Positions 31,217 through 42,874 of a stretch of DNA of 64,000 nucleotides are shown here, piece by piece. Every line of letters starts with the position of its first letter. Positions within the stretch are counted from its first letter, which is position 1. Origin of the DNA: Tahibacter soli (lineage in GTDB: Bacteria; Pseudomonadota; Gammaproteobacteria; Xanthomonadales; Rhodanobacteraceae); NCBI RefSeq assembly GCF_025717065.2, contig NZ_JAOVZO020000018.1:1116001-1180000 (forward strand), written 5' to 3'. The translations under genes and the position numbers were made by a program. The notes beneath the pieces were generated by a model. It ran no database searches. It saw only the letters and a list, made by a program, of their open reading frames with translations, and was not told where the DNA came from.

Positions 31217-31924
31217 ATGCAGCGCAAGTCACGCATCCTGATCGTCGAAGACGAACGCGCGATCCGCACCGGGCTCGTCGACGTCTTCGTCTACCACGGC
31301 TATGCCGTCGAAGCGGTCGACGACGGCGAGCGCGGCCTCGCGCTGGCGCTCGCCGGCGGCTTCGATCTCGTGCTGCTCGACGTGATGCTGCCGGGCCGCA
31401 GCGGCTTCGAGATCTGCGAGGCGATCCGGGCGCGCGACCGCGAACAGGCGATCATCCTGCTCACCGCGAGAGCCGCCGACGACGACGCGATCCGCGGCCT
31501 CGCGCTCGGCGCCGACGACTACGTGACCAAGCCGTTCTCCGTCGCGCAGCTCGTGCTGCGCGTGCAGGCGGTGCTGCGCCGCAGCGGCGCGTTCGCGCGG
31601 CTCGACGACGCGATCCGCCTCGACGGCGGCGCGGTGATCGACACGCGCAACCTCAGCCTGCGTGACGGCGACGCCGAAGTGCGCTTCACGCGGCGGGAGG
31701 TCGACGTGCTGCAATACCTCGCCGGTCACGGCGAACGGCCGGTGTCGCGCGAGGAACTATTGCACAAGGTGTGGGGCTACGCGCGCGACAGCGGCATCGA
31801 AACCCGCACGGTCGACATCCACATCGCGCGGCTGCGCCGCAAGATCGAGGCCGATCCGAAACAGCCGCGGCGCCTCGTCACCGTGCGCGGCGGCGGCTAT
31901 CGGCTCGTGACCGAATCTTCATGA
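31217..31924 (+). CDS. OmpR-family response regulator
   Basis: A 235-residue two-domain regulator. The receiver has the acidic pair in VEDERAIR, phosphoacceptor Asp55 (LVLLDVMLPG), Thr in LLTARA and Lys in YVTKPFS. The C-terminal winged helix (FTRREVDVLQYLAGH ... TVDIHIARLRRKIE, then VRGGGYRLV) is OmpR-type. It overlaps the sensor kinase ATG by four bases (ATGA) and so is co-translated with it. No sigma54 or other domain is present. Stimulus is unknown. Confidence 0.93.
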   Translation: MQRKSRILIVEDERAIRTGLVDVFVYHGYAVEAVDDGERGLALALAGGFDLVLLDVMLPGRSGFEICEAIRARDREQAIILLTARAADDDAIRGLALGADDYVTKPFSVAQLVLRVQAVLRRSGAFARLDDAIRLDGGAVIDTRNLSLRDGDAEVRFTRREVDVLQYLAGHGERPVSREELLHKVWGYARDSGIETRTVDIHIARLRRKIEADPKQPRRLVTVRGGGYRLVTESS

Positions 31925-33738
31925 CCGGTCGCGCGGCGGACACGGGCTTCACGCGGACGCGCCTGCGCGCCGTCGTCGCCGCGTTGTTCTTCGCGCTCGC
32001 CGTGCCGGTCGTCGTGCTCGTGGCGCAGGCGCAGCGGCAGATGCGCTTCGAGGCGTTCGACACGTACCGCCGCATGGCCGACGAACTCGCGCGGCGCATC
32101 GACGCGTCGCTCGCCCGCGCGATCGACGAAGAGCAGTCGCGCGGCTACGACGACTACGGCTACGCGCTCGGCGGCTTGACGTCGAACGCGACGCGCCTGT
32201 CGCCGCTCGCGCGTTTTCCGGCCGCGTCGGCGCTGCCGGGCGTCGCGGGCTACTACCAGATCGACGCGGACGGCCGGTTCTCGACGCCGTGGCTGCCGGC
32301 CGGCGACGCGGCGGCGTGGGGGCTCGCGGCCGACGACGTGCGCGACCGCGTCGCCGCGCGCGACGGGCTCGTCGACGTGCTCGCCCGTCACGGCCTCGTC
32401 GACGTCGCGCGCACGCCGCTCGCGCAGGCCGCGTTCGACCAGCTCAACACGCCGGCGCAGCAGCAGGCGCTGTCGAACAAGCTCGGTCGCGTCGACGAGC
32501 TGCCGCTCGCGCAGAACTTCCCCGCGCCGGCGACGCCGCAGGCCGCGGTCAAACGCGCCGCGCGTCCGGCGTCGACGACCGGCGGCCTGTTCGACAGCGA
32601 AGTCGATCCGTTCGAGTTCGCGCTGCTCGACGACGACTACGGCGTGCTGTACCGCAAGGCGTGGCGCGACGGCCGCCGCACGATCCAGGGCGCGCTCGTG
32701 CGCCGCGCCGCGTTCGTCGACGCGGCGTTCGCGGCGCCGTTTCTCGACACGGCGCTGGCGCAGGCCGGCGACATGGCGGTCGCGTGGCACGGCGACGTCA
32801 TCCGCGTCGTCGGCGCGAGCGGCGCGTCCGACGCCGCCACGCTCACCGGCGAGCTGCTGCTGCAGACGCGATTGTCCGCGCCGTTCGACGGATTTGGGCT
32901 CGTGTGGAACGTGCGCGAACTGCCGGCCGGGCCCGGCGCGCGCGTCGTCGCCGTCGCGAGCGCATCGACGCTCGCGGTGCTCGTCGTCGCGTGCCTGCTC
33001 TTGTATCGCGCGGGCCTGCGCCAGATCGCGCTGGTGCGGCAGCAGCGCGATTTCGTCGCGGCCGTCAGCCACGAGTTGAAGACGCCGCTGACGTCGGTGC
33101 GCATGTACGCCGAAATCCTGCGCGAAGGCTGGGCGAGCGACGAGAAGAAGCGCGAGTACTACGACTTCATCTGCGACGAAAGCGAACGCCTGTCGCGCCT
33201 CGTCGCGAACGTGCTGGCGCTCGCGCGGCTCGAACGCAGCGAGTTCGCGCTCGAACGCAAGCCGCATCGCGCCGAAACGCTGATCGACCTCGTACGCTCC
33301 AAGGTGCAGCGGCAGATCGACGAGGCCGGTTTCGCGGTGCGCTACGACGTCGATCCGGCGTGCGCCGCGCGCACGGTGAACGTCGACGCCGACGCGTTCG
33401 TGCAGATGTCGATCAACCTCGTCGACAACGCGCTGAAGTTCGCGCGGCACGCGGCGCGGCGCGAGATCGCGATCGGCGTCGCGCCGCACGGCGCCGCTTC
33501 GCTGCGGTTCTTCGTGCGCGACTACGGTCCCGGCGTGGCGCCGTCGCAGCGTCGGCGGATTTTCGAGCTGTTCGCGCGCGGCGACGACGCGCAGGCGCTG
33601 CCGGGCACCGGCATCGGCCTGGCGCTCGTGCAGCGTCTCGCGCGGGCGATGGACGGCGAGGTGGATGTGATCGCACGCGAACCCGGCGCGGAGTTCGGCG
33701 TCACGTTGCCGGCGGCCGACGTCTCATCGGGTGCGTGA
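31921..33738 (+). CDS. Membrane sensor histidine kinase
   Basis: A 605-residue kinase partnered with the overlapping OmpR-type regulator. It has an N-terminal membrane helix (AVVAALFFALAVPVVVLVA), a large predicted periplasmic sensor region of about 310 residues without recognisable domain, and a second helix near VVAVASASTLAVLVVACLLL. The kinase core has the H-box AVSHELKTPLTSVR, the N-box (SINLVDNALKFA), G1 DYGPGV and G2 GTGIGLALVQ. The unusually large, Ala/Arg/Asp-rich sensor domain is probably the specificity determinant. A GTCGCG/CGCGAC dyad (33742-33759) follows the gene. Confidence 0.92.
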   Translation: MTGRAADTGFTRTRLRAVVAALFFALAVPVVVLVAQAQRQMRFEAFDTYRRMADELARRIDASLARAIDEEQSRGYDDYGYALGGLTSNATRLSPLARFPAASALPGVAGYYQIDADGRFSTPWLPAGDAAAWGLAADDVRDRVAARDGLVDVLARHGLVDVARTPLAQAAFDQLNTPAQQQALSNKLGRVDELPLAQNFPAPATPQAAVKRAARPASTTGGLFDSEVDPFEFALLDDDYGVLYRKAWRDGRRTIQGALVRRAAFVDAAFAAPFLDTALAQAGDMAVAWHGDVIRVVGASGASDAATLTGELLLQTRLSAPFDGFGLVWNVRELPAGPGARVVAVASASTLAVLVVACLLLYRAGLRQIALVRQQRDFVAAVSHELKTPLTSVRMYAEILREGWASDEKKREYYDFICDESERLSRLVANVLALARLERSEFALERKPHRAETLIDLVRSKVQRQIDEAGFAVRYDVDPACAARTVNVDADAFVQMSINLVDNALKFARHAARREIAIGVAPHGAASLRFFVRDYGPGVAPSQRRRIFELFARGDDAQALPGTGIGLALVQRLARAMDGEVDVIAREPGAEFGVTLPAADVSSGA

Positions 33739-33816
33739 GAGGTCGCGTAACGTCGCGACACTGACAATCGTCTGCCTCGCCGAACCGGAACTCGTCCACC
33801 CACGGGAGAACGCGCC

Positions 33817-34884
33817 ATGCCGCTGCAGCCGCATCTCGAACGTTGCAGAAAATACCTCGACCGCTGTCGCTTTCATCCGGAGGAAAAACGCATCCTCGCG
33901 ATCGGCGACTCGTGGCTGTCGCTGCCGGGCAACCTGTGGCCCGGCAAGAACGTCGTGGAGCTCCTCAAGGACCGCGAGTGGACCGCCTCGCACGGCGCGC
34001 GGCCGATGAACGTGCTGAGCTTTGCGCATCCCGGCAAGGAGCTCAAGCACATGGCGCGCGACATCGACCTGCACCAGGGCCTGGCGTTCCTGCAGGATCT
34101 CGGCGACCGCCGCCGCATCGAGTATCGCTTCGAGGCCGTCATCGTCACCGGCGGCGGCAACGACATCCTGCCGTTTCCCGATCGCTACATCGGCGGGCCT
34201 CACGGCACCGGGGCGATCCTCGAAGGTCCGCTGTCCGCGGCGATGGACGACATCACCGCGTCGTGGCGCGACCTGCTCAAGCTCGTCGCGCCGTGGGAAT
34301 GTCCGGTCATCGCGCACGGCTACGGCCCGGTGACGCCGACGCGCAAGAGCGGCGACATCATCATTCCGTTCCTGGGCATCGGGCCGTGGGTCGGCAAGTA
34401 CCTGCTCGACGAACTAGGGCTGACCGTCGCGCGCGGCAAGGAACTGATCGGCGCCGTGATCGATCGCCTGAACGCGACGATGGACGCGATCGACGGGCTG
34501 ACGTGGTTCGACGCGCGCGCCGTCGTCGACGCGATCGCGCCGGCCGACTGGCACGACGAAATCCACTTTTTCGAGCCGGGCTGGAAAAAGCTGACCGAGC
34601 GCTGGCTCGAAGCGATCGACGCGGCGATCGGCCGTGCGCCGGTCTCGGCCGTCGCGACCGCGCGCCGCGCGGGACGCCGCAAGGCGGTCGACCTGACGCC
34701 GCAGTTCAAGGCGCTGAGGCCGTTCACGCGCGACGCGGTGAACGAGGCGCTCGCGCGCGACGAAGCCGCGCCGAAACGCGCGGGGAAGCGCGCCGTCGCG
34801 AAGAAGGCCGTCGCGAAGAAAGCCGCCGCGAAGAAGCCTGTCGCGAAGAAGGCCGCGACGAAGAAGGCGAAGCCGCGGCGCTAG
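33817..34884 (+). CDS. SGNH/GDSL hydrolase-like protein with histone-H1-like tail
   Basis: A 355-residue cytoplasmic-looking protein with no signal peptide. The SGNH motifs are visible: nucleophile block AIGDSWLSLPGN, the oxyanion block VTGGGNDILP, and the catalytic Asp-His pair in WHDEIHFFEPG. From about residue 305 onward the chain changes to a Lys/Ala/Arg-rich tail built of VAKKA/AAKKP pentapeptides (about 40 residues), as in AlgP and bacterial H1-like proteins, which bind nucleic acid or polyanions. A lipase/esterase-type domain joined to a polycationic tail is unusual. Possible roles include binding of polyphosphate, DNA or PHB granules; none is shown. An ABC transporter gene follows after 82 bases. 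Confidence 0.8.
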   Translation: MPLQPHLERCRKYLDRCRFHPEEKRILAIGDSWLSLPGNLWPGKNVVELLKDREWTASHGARPMNVLSFAHPGKELKHMARDIDLHQGLAFLQDLGDRRRIEYRFEAVIVTGGGNDILPFPDRYIGGPHGTGAILEGPLSAAMDDITASWRDLLKLVAPWECPVIAHGYGPVTPTRKSGDIIIPFLGIGPWVGKYLLDELGLTVARGKELIGAVIDRLNATMDAIDGLTWFDARAVVDAIAPADWHDEIHFFEPGWKKLTERWLEAIDAAIGRAPVSAVATARRAGRRKAVDLTPQFKALRPFTRDAVNEALARDEAAPKRAGKRAVAKKAVAKKAAAKKPVAKKAATKKAKPRR

Positions 34885-34966
34885 CGGTTCCCGGCATCGA
34901 CCGCGTCGCGTATTCTCGTCCGGGCGCCGCCCGGCGCGGATACGCAATGTGGAATAGGGAACAACG

Positions 34967-36871
<1,905 letters not shown>

Positions 36872-36902
36872 CGCGCCCGGTCGGGCGCGTCAGCGACGGT
36901 GG

Positions 36903-38741
36903 TCAGAACGTCACGCTCCAGCTGTCGATTTTGCCGACGTCCTGGTTCGCGTTGTCGTTCACGCGCAGTTTCCACGTGCCGTTGAGCGCCTCGCTCGAGA
37001 GGTTCAGCGTCACCGTCTTGTTGATGTTGTCGGTGCCGCCGCCGGTGCGGTTGTGGAGGTTGTACAGCGAGCCGTCGGGCGCGACGAGGTCGACTTTCAG
37101 GTCGCCGATATACGTGTGCACGATCGCGATCGACACCTGAGCGTTCGTCGGCGCGTTGCCGGTGCGGCCCGACACCGCGATCGGACTTTCGACCGTCGCG
37201 TTGTCGTTGATCGCGTAGTCGGCGGTATTCGTATACGTCTGTACGCCGCTCGCCGTCACGGTGACGCTGCGGCTCGTCGCGTTCGTCGCGCCGTCGTCGT
37301 CGGTGACGGTGAGCCCGACCGTGTACGTGCCGGCCGCGGCGTAGGTCTTCGCGGGATTCGTCGCGGTCGACGTCGTGCCGTCGCCGAACGTCCATGCGCG
37401 CGAAGCGATCGTGCCGTCGCTGTCGGTCGACGTGTCGGTGAACGTGGCCGTGAGCGCGTTCGTCGCGACCGAGAAGTTCGCGGTCGGCGGCAGGTTCGCC
37501 GGCGGCGTGCCCTTGTTGCAGGTGCCGCTGAACGTGTCGGTGAACGTGCCGCCGGCGCGCGGCACGAAGTCGCCGGTGTAGCCGGTCGCGGTCAGCGTGA
37601 GCTTGAGCACGCCCCAGGTATTGGCGTTGCTCTTTTCGAGCAGCGGATGCGTGCCGGAGAGGCCGTAGAACGCGCGACCGCCGGTGCCGACGAGCACCTG
37701 CCGGATGCCGTCGCTCGCGGCGGCCTGGCTCGGATTCATCTTGCCGTAGCGCTGGTAGTTGTGGTCGTGGCCGACGAGCACGAGATCGGCCTTCGCGGCG
37801 TACAGCGCATCCCAGAACGGCTTGACCTGGCTGTAGCCGGAGTAGTTGCCGCGGCTGACGAGCGGGTGGTGGAAATAGGCCGCCGTGCACGGCTTCGTGT
37901 TCGCCGCGAGATCGGCCTTGAGCCAGTTCACCTGCGTCGTGGCGACGGTGCCGCCGGACATCGTATTGAGCGCGATGAAATGCCAGTCGCCGACGTCCCA
38001 GCTGTAGTAGCCCTTGCTGCGGTCGCCGGCCGGGCCGGTCTGCACGCCCACGCCGTTGAAGTAGTCGAAGTAGCCGCTCGCGTTCGTCGTGTTGTAGTCG
38101 TGATTGCCGGGGCTCGGGCTCGTCAGCGCCTTGAACCGGCCCCACGTCGGCGCGTAGCGGTTGTTGTACTCGGCCAGCGTGCCGTTCGAGTATGCGTTGT
38201 CGCCGGCCGTGAACACGGCGGTAGGGTTGATGTTGACGATGAGATCCGACGTGCCCGCGCACGCGTTGCCGCTCGAATCGCAGATGTCGCCGGCGCCGGC
38301 GACGACGACCGTCGACTCGGCCAGCGGCAGCGTCCCCGCTTCGTAGCCGTCGATCGCATAGCGGCTGTCGCGGTCGCCGAAATACGGATAGATGTCGACG
38401 CAGTCGCCGCGCAGCGCGCGCATGTGGAACGCGCGGTCGTTCCATTGCCGGCCTTCGAACGTGTAGCTGTCGCCTTGCGAACTCGTGACGACGAGCGAAT
38501 CGTAGCCGTCGAGCACGAGTTCCTTGAACCCGAGGCGTATCCACTGCGCGCCGGGTTCGCACACGCGCGTCGGCGGCGCGGCGCGCAGCGGCATGGCGGG
38601 CTCCTCGACGCGTTTGCGCACGGCGGTGTCTTCGGCGAGCTGCACCACGCGTTCCTTCGCCGCCGCGGCTCCGGCCGCGAGCGTCAGCACTGCAACTGCG
38701 ATCGCGCGACGCACGCGCGAACCTTCCGAACGGACCGTCAT
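36903..38741 (-). CDS. Secreted metallophosphoesterase with PKD and P-type C-terminal domains
   Basis: A 612-residue exported protein. I prefer ATG 38741, as AGGGAG lies six bases upstream, whereas ATG 38747 abuts it; a signal peptide follows ([18 protein letters not shown]). The catalytic core has the calcineurin-like signatures GDIC, GDNAY, GNHDY, HHPL and GHDHNYQR, resembling purple-acid-phosphatase-type enzymes. A PKD domain ([20 protein letters not shown] onward, near 420-500) and a proprotein-convertase P-type domain (to the C-terminus, ending DSWSVTF) follow. It probably hydrolyses phosphate esters outside the cytoplasm; the P domain may help secretion or maturation. Confidence 0.9.
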   Translation of the reverse strand: MTVRSEGSRVRRAIAVAVLTLAAGAAAAKERVVQLAEDTAVRKRVEEPAMPLRAAPPTRVCEPGAQWIRLGFKELVLDGYDSLVVTSSQGDSYTFEGRQWNDRAFHMRALRGDCVDIYPYFGDRDSRYAIDGYEAGTLPLAESTVVVAGAGDICDSSGNACAGTSDLIVNINPTAVFTAGDNAYSNGTLAEYNNRYAPTWGRFKALTSPSPGNHDYNTTNASGYFDYFNGVGVQTGPAGDRSKGYYSWDVGDWHFIALNTMSGGTVATTQVNWLKADLAANTKPCTAAYFHHPLVSRGNYSGYSQVKPFWDALYAAKADLVLVGHDHNYQRYGKMNPSQAAASDGIRQVLVGTGGRAFYGLSGTHPLLEKSNANTWGVLKLTLTATGYTGDFVPRAGGTFTDTFSGTCNKGTPPANLPPTANFSVATNALTATFTDTSTDSDGTIASRAWTFGDGTTSTATNPAKTYAAAGTYTVGLTVTDDDGATNATSRSVTVTASGVQTYTNTADYAINDNATVESPIAVSGRTGNAPTNAQVSIAIVHTYIGDLKVDLVAPDGSLYNLHNRTGGGTDNINKTVTLNLSSEALNGTWKLRVNDNANQDVGKIDSWSVTF

Positions 38742-39009
38742 CGTCATCTCCCTGGCTAGCGGTGGCTTGCGAAAGAAACTGCAGAACTGCAACGGGCTGC
38801 CGTACGCTCCCTCCCCGGAGCGAGTCGCTTGACGATCCGTCGGCAGCGGCGCGTATCATCGGGATGCCGCGCCGGACGAACCGTGGCCGCTGTCACAAGC
38901 CGGCGGTCCGCGTGCGGGCAAAGCGCGATTCTGTACTTCGATATATTGCCGTTTTTAGACAACGGCGCGCGCTCGGGGCGTGCGCCAATCGAAAGGATCG
39001 ATCCAAACG

Positions 39010-40635
39010 ATGATCAATCGTCAACGCCGTCGGGTACTCGCCGGCATGGCGACGGCTGCCGCTGCGCTGGCCGCCGCCATGGCGTGGCGCCGCCGCGCGC
39101 CCGCGGCGCCGGGCGCGGTCGACGCGTCGCCGGTGCCGCCGCCGCCCGAGCGTTTCGCGCGCGCGCTGCGCGTGCCCGGCCGCGACGGGCTCATGGCCGA
39201 GCTGGCGTTGAACGCACCGCTGACGGTGCATGCGCGCGACGCCGCGTTCGCGATGTTCGACGGCGCGCCGACGCGCGTGTGGCATTACGCCGCGTCGATC
39301 GGCGATCGCGCGCCGGCCAATCCGCTGCTGCGCGCGCGCCGCGGCGACACGCTCGACGTGCGCCTCGTCAACGACCTCGCCGAAGCGACGACGATCCATT
39401 GGCACGGTCTCGCCGTCGACGAGGCGAACGACGGCAGCGGCCTGCACCCGGTCGCACCGGGCGGCGAGGCGCGGTATCGCTACACGATCGACAATCGCGC
39501 GGCGCTGTACTGGTATCACGCGCATCCGCACGGCCGCACCGGCCGGCAGCTGCAGTTCGGCCTCGCCGGACCGCTGCTCGTCGAGGACGACGAGGAACGC
39601 GCGCTGCGTGATCGTCTGGGCCTCGCCTGGGGCGAGCGCGACCTGCCGCTGTTCATCGCCGACAAGCAGGTCGGCGACGACAACGCGATCGTCTACAAGG
39701 ACGGCGCCGACGACTGGATCGGCAACCGCGTGCTGGTGAACTTCACGCCCGAGCCGCATCTGGACGTCGTACCCGGGCTGTACCGCCTGCGCATCGCGAA
39801 CGCGTCGAACGCGCGCATGCTGCGCCTCGCGTTCGCGGCCGGGGACGGTCTGCTGCCGTTTCGTCTGATCGGCACCGACGGCGGCCTGCTCGCGCAGCCG
39901 TGGCTCGTCGACGACGTCTTCGTCGCGCCGGCGCAGCGCGTCGACGTGCTCGTCGACTTCGGCACGCGCGCCGCGGCGTCGGGCGCGGGCGAGCGCGTGC
40001 TGCTGCGCAGCCTCGCGTACGTTGCGATGGAGAACGAGGACGAATCCGGCGCGTTCGCGCGCGATCCGATGGGCGATCATCCGGGCGCCGCCGCGATGGG
40101 CGAGGCGATCGACCTGATGGAATTTCGTATCGGCGGCGCGCGTCCGCCGCGCGTCGACGTGCCCGCGCGGCTGTGCGCGTTGCCGCCGCCCCCGGCCGTC
40201 GACGGCTGGCCGGTGCGCGCGTTCCGTCTGCGCATGGACGCCGAAGGCCGCTGGTTCATCAACGACTGGAACTTCCACGACACCGGGCACGAGCCGGTGT
40301 TCGCGGTGAGGCGCGGCACGCGCGAGGTGTGGGAGATCCGCAACAGCATGACGAGCATGCCGCATCCGATCCATCTGCACGGTTTCGCGTTCCGCGTCGT
40401 GTCGCGCAGCATCAGCCCGCCGGACGTGCGCGCGCGCAGCGTCGATGCGAACGGGCTCGGGCCGCAGGATCTCGGCGTCGGCGACACCGTGGCGGTCTGG
40501 CCCGGCGAAATCGTGCGCATCGCGCTCGACTTCTCGCAGCCGTTCGCCGGCACGCAGCGCTACATGTTGCATTGTCACAATCTGGAGCACGAGGACATGG
40601 GAATGATGCTGACGTTCGCGGTGGTCGACGCATGA
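39010..40635 (+). CDS. Tat-exported multicopper oxidase
   Basis: A 541-residue laccase-type copper enzyme. The N-terminus carries a twin-arginine signal (NRQRRRVLAGMATAAAA) after ATG 39010. Copper ligands appear in four clusters: HWHGL (type 2/3), YWYHAHPHG, HPIHLHGF and the C-terminal HCHNLEHEDMGM, which includes the type 1 Cys-His pair and methionine. Such enzymes oxidise Cu(I), phenols or metals in the periplasm; copper tolerance is one common role. It overlaps the FKBP lipoprotein gene by four bases (ATGA), so the two are coupled. The 268 bases upstream, divergent from the phosphoesterase gene, hold an AT-rich segment near 38935-38965. Confidence 0.9.
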   Translation: MINRQRRRVLAGMATAAAALAAAMAWRRRAPAAPGAVDASPVPPPPERFARALRVPGRDGLMAELALNAPLTVHARDAAFAMFDGAPTRVWHYAASIGDRAPANPLLRARRGDTLDVRLVNDLAEATTIHWHGLAVDEANDGSGLHPVAPGGEARYRYTIDNRAALYWYHAHPHGRTGRQLQFGLAGPLLVEDDEERALRDRLGLAWGERDLPLFIADKQVGDDNAIVYKDGADDWIGNRVLVNFTPEPHLDVVPGLYRLRIANASNARMLRLAFAAGDGLLPFRLIGTDGGLLAQPWLVDDVFVAPAQRVDVLVDFGTRAAASGAGERVLLRSLAYVAMENEDESGAFARDPMGDHPGAAAMGEAIDLMEFRIGGARPPRVDVPARLCALPPPPAVDGWPVRAFRLRMDAEGRWFINDWNFHDTGHEPVFAVRRGTREVWEIRNSMTSMPHPIHLHGFAFRVVSRSISPPDVRARSVDANGLGPQDLGVGDTVAVWPGEIVRIALDFSQPFAGTQRYMLHCHNLEHEDMGMMLTFAVVDA

Positions 40636-41348
40636 GTGCGCGCGGCCTGGTCGTCGCCGTCGCGGCGCTGCTCGCGGCGGGATGCGGTTCGCGGGACGGC
40701 AAGGCCGTGCCGGGCGCGCCGATCGCGCTCGACACCGATCGCGCGAAAGAGAGCTACGTGGTTGGGCTCGACATCGGCCGGTCGCTCGGCTCGGTCGGCG
40801 ACGACGTCGACATCGAGGTGGTGATCGCGGCGGTGCGCACGGTGCACGCGCGCGGCAAGCCGCTGCTCGACGACGCGCAGGCCGACGCCGTGCGCACGGC
40901 GCTGACGCGCCGCCTGCGCGATCGGCGCGCGGCGGCGCAGACCGCGCTCGCGGCGAAGAACCGCGGCGAGAGCCAGGCGTTCTTCGCGCGCAACGCGAAC
41001 GCGCCGGGCGTCGTCGCGACGGCGTCGGGCCTGCAGTACCAGGTGCTGCGGCAAGGGCAGGGCGCGTCGCCGAACGGCGACGACACGGTGCGCGTGAATT
41101 ACGTCGGCGCGCGGCTCGACGGCGCCGAATTCGAAAGCACGTATGCGACGGATCATCCGGCCGAGTTCGCGCTCGGCAAGGTGATGCCGGGGCTGCGCGA
41201 AGCGCTGTCGCACATGGCGGTCGGCGGCAGGCACCGCGTCTGGATACCCGCGGCGCTCGCCTACGGCGACCGCGGCGTGCCGGGTCAGATCGAGCCGGAC
41301 GCGGCGCTCGTGTACGACATCGAGCTGCTGGAGATCGCGCAGCCCTGA
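40632..41348 (+). CDS. Lipoprotein FKBP-type peptidyl-prolyl isomerase
   Basis: A 238-residue protein starting at the ATG overlapping the oxidase stop codon. An N-terminal lipobox (ALLAAGCGSRDG) predicts lipid attachment after the signal peptide. Residues of about 30-110 are the FkpA/Mip-type dimerisation helices, and the C-terminal 110 residues form an FKBP domain (SGLQYQVLRQGQGASP, VNYVGARLDG, MPGLREALSHMAVG, IPAALAYGDRGVPG, LVYDIELLEI). It should fold or maintain periplasmic proteins; coupling to the multicopper oxidase suggests that enzyme as a client. Confidence 0.9.
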   Translation: MSARGLVVAVAALLAAGCGSRDGKAVPGAPIALDTDRAKESYVVGLDIGRSLGSVGDDVDIEVVIAAVRTVHARGKPLLDDAQADAVRTALTRRLRDRRAAAQTALAAKNRGESQAFFARNANAPGVVATASGLQYQVLRQGQGASPNGDDTVRVNYVGARLDGAEFESTYATDHPAEFALGKVMPGLREALSHMAVGGRHRVWIPAALAYGDRGVPGQIEPDAALVYDIELLEIAQP

Positions 41349-41514
41349 GTCGGCAGTCGCAGTGCACGCTCGGACTCGCGGCGGGGTGTCGTCCACGTGC
41401 GCGATATCGTGTGTATCTCGCATGAACGAGCGTTTGAAAACGCGGTGACCGATTGGCGCCGAAGGACTAGCATTCCGTTCAAGGGGGAGTCATGGACCGA
41501 AGGAGTGTTCCCCC

Positions 41515-42861
41515 GTGCCAAGCAACAAAGTAAAAACGTATCGTAGTATCGCCGCACGTACGCTCGCCGCCGCCGTCGTCGCCGCGCTTGCCGCCACGTC
41601 GCACGATGCCGCCGCGAGCGCGTTTCAGCTCAAGGAAAACAGCGTCAAGGGACTCGGTCGCGCGTTCGCCGGTTCCGGTGCCGCGCCCGACGACGCCGCC
41701 GTCGTCGTCAACAATCCCGCCGCGATGAGCGAAGTCGACCGCGCGCTGTTCCAGGCCGACGTCACCGCGATCCAGTTCAGCACCGAGTTCAGCGGCGGCG
41801 GCACCGACGCGGCCGGCCGCCCGCTCACCGGCGGCGACGGCGGCAACGGCGGCGTGACCAAGCCCGTGCCGGCGCTGTACTACATCACGCCGGTGGCCGA
41901 CCGCTGGCGCCTCGGCCTCGCGATCACCGCGCCGTTCGGCTTCGAGACCGAATACGACGCGGGCTGGGTCGGCCGCTACAGCGCGTACAAGTCGATGTTC
42001 CAGACCGTCGACCTGACGCTGTCGGCCTCGTTCGCCGCGACCGACTCGCTGTCGATCGGCGCGAGCGTCGTCGCGCAGCATACGAAGGCCGAACTGACGC
42101 AGGCGATCGACTTCGGCGCGATTCTCGCGGGCGCCGGCGCGCCCGTGCTGCCGCAGTCGCTCGACGGCCGCGGTCGCGTCGAAGGCGACGACTGGGGCTA
42201 CGGCTGGGGCGTCGGCATCCTGTGGAAGCCGACCGACGCCGACCGCTTCGGCCTCAACTTCCATTCGCAGGTGGTGCACAAGCTCTCCGGCACCGGTTCG
42301 TTCCAGGTGCCGGCCGCGGTCAGCGCGATCAATCCGGCGCTCGGCAGCACGGTGTTTTCGACGACGCCGGGCGTCGCGGGCTTCACCACGCCGGCGAACG
42401 CGACGGCGAGCTGGTGGCATACGCTCAACGATCGCGTGAGTTTCGGCGCCGACGTGGGCTATACGCGCTGGTCGACGTTCAAGAACCTCGTCGTCGACTA
42501 CGCCAATCCGGCGCAGCCCAACACGGTCGAACATTTCGACTGGGAAGACACGTGGTTCGGTTCGATCGGCATGGAATACCGCCTCGACACCGCGTGGACG
42601 TTGCGCGGCGGCCTCGCGGTCGACGGTTCGCCGACGCAGCTCGAAACGCGCTCGCCGCGCGTGCCGGACGGCACGCGGCGCTGGGTGTCGGTCGGCGTCG
42701 GCTACACCGCGAGCGAAAACACGGCGATCGACTTCGGCTATGCGCACCTGTTCGTCAACGACGCGAACGTCGCGACGGCGACGGCGACCGGCAATCGCCT
42801 GGCCGGCACGTTCGACAACAGCGGCAACTTGCTCGGCGTGTCGGCGCAGTTCAAGTTCTGA
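41515..42861 (+). CDS. FadL/OmpP1/TodX-type outer-membrane channel
   Basis: A 448-residue outer-membrane protein from GTG 41515, with AGGAG nine bases upstream and a cleavable signal peptide (AARTLAAAVVAALAATSHDA, cut near AAASA). The hallmark N-terminal FadL segment is present: SAFQLKENSVKGLGRAFAGS followed by NNPAAM. A 14-stranded barrel ends with the terminal phenylalanine of QFKF. FadL-type channels pass long-chain fatty acids or aromatic hydrocarbons. A 13-codon frame starting at ATG 41492 overlaps the start and may couple or tune translation. A strong GC hairpin follows at 42875-42905. Confidence 0.88.
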   Translation: MPSNKVKTYRSIAARTLAAAVVAALAATSHDAAASAFQLKENSVKGLGRAFAGSGAAPDDAAVVVNNPAAMSEVDRALFQADVTAIQFSTEFSGGGTDAAGRPLTGGDGGNGGVTKPVPALYYITPVADRWRLGLAITAPFGFETEYDAGWVGRYSAYKSMFQTVDLTLSASFAATDSLSIGASVVAQHTKAELTQAIDFGAILAGAGAPVLPQSLDGRGRVEGDDWGYGWGVGILWKPTDADRFGLNFHSQVVHKLSGTGSFQVPAAVSAINPALGSTVFSTTPGVAGFTTPANATASWWHTLNDRVSFGADVGYTRWSTFKNLVVDYANPAQPNTVEHFDWEDTWFGSIGMEYRLDTAWTLRGGLAVDGSPTQLETRSPRVPDGTRRWVSVGVGYTASENTAIDFGYAHLFVNDANVATATATGNRLAGTFDNSGNLLGVSAQFKF

Positions 42862-42874
42862 CGATGCTTGAAAA

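Noticed and set aside
26055-31241. 1728-codon rightward frame
   Set aside because: Covers the MFS, kinase and rhodanese genes out of frame; composition is that of a shadow.
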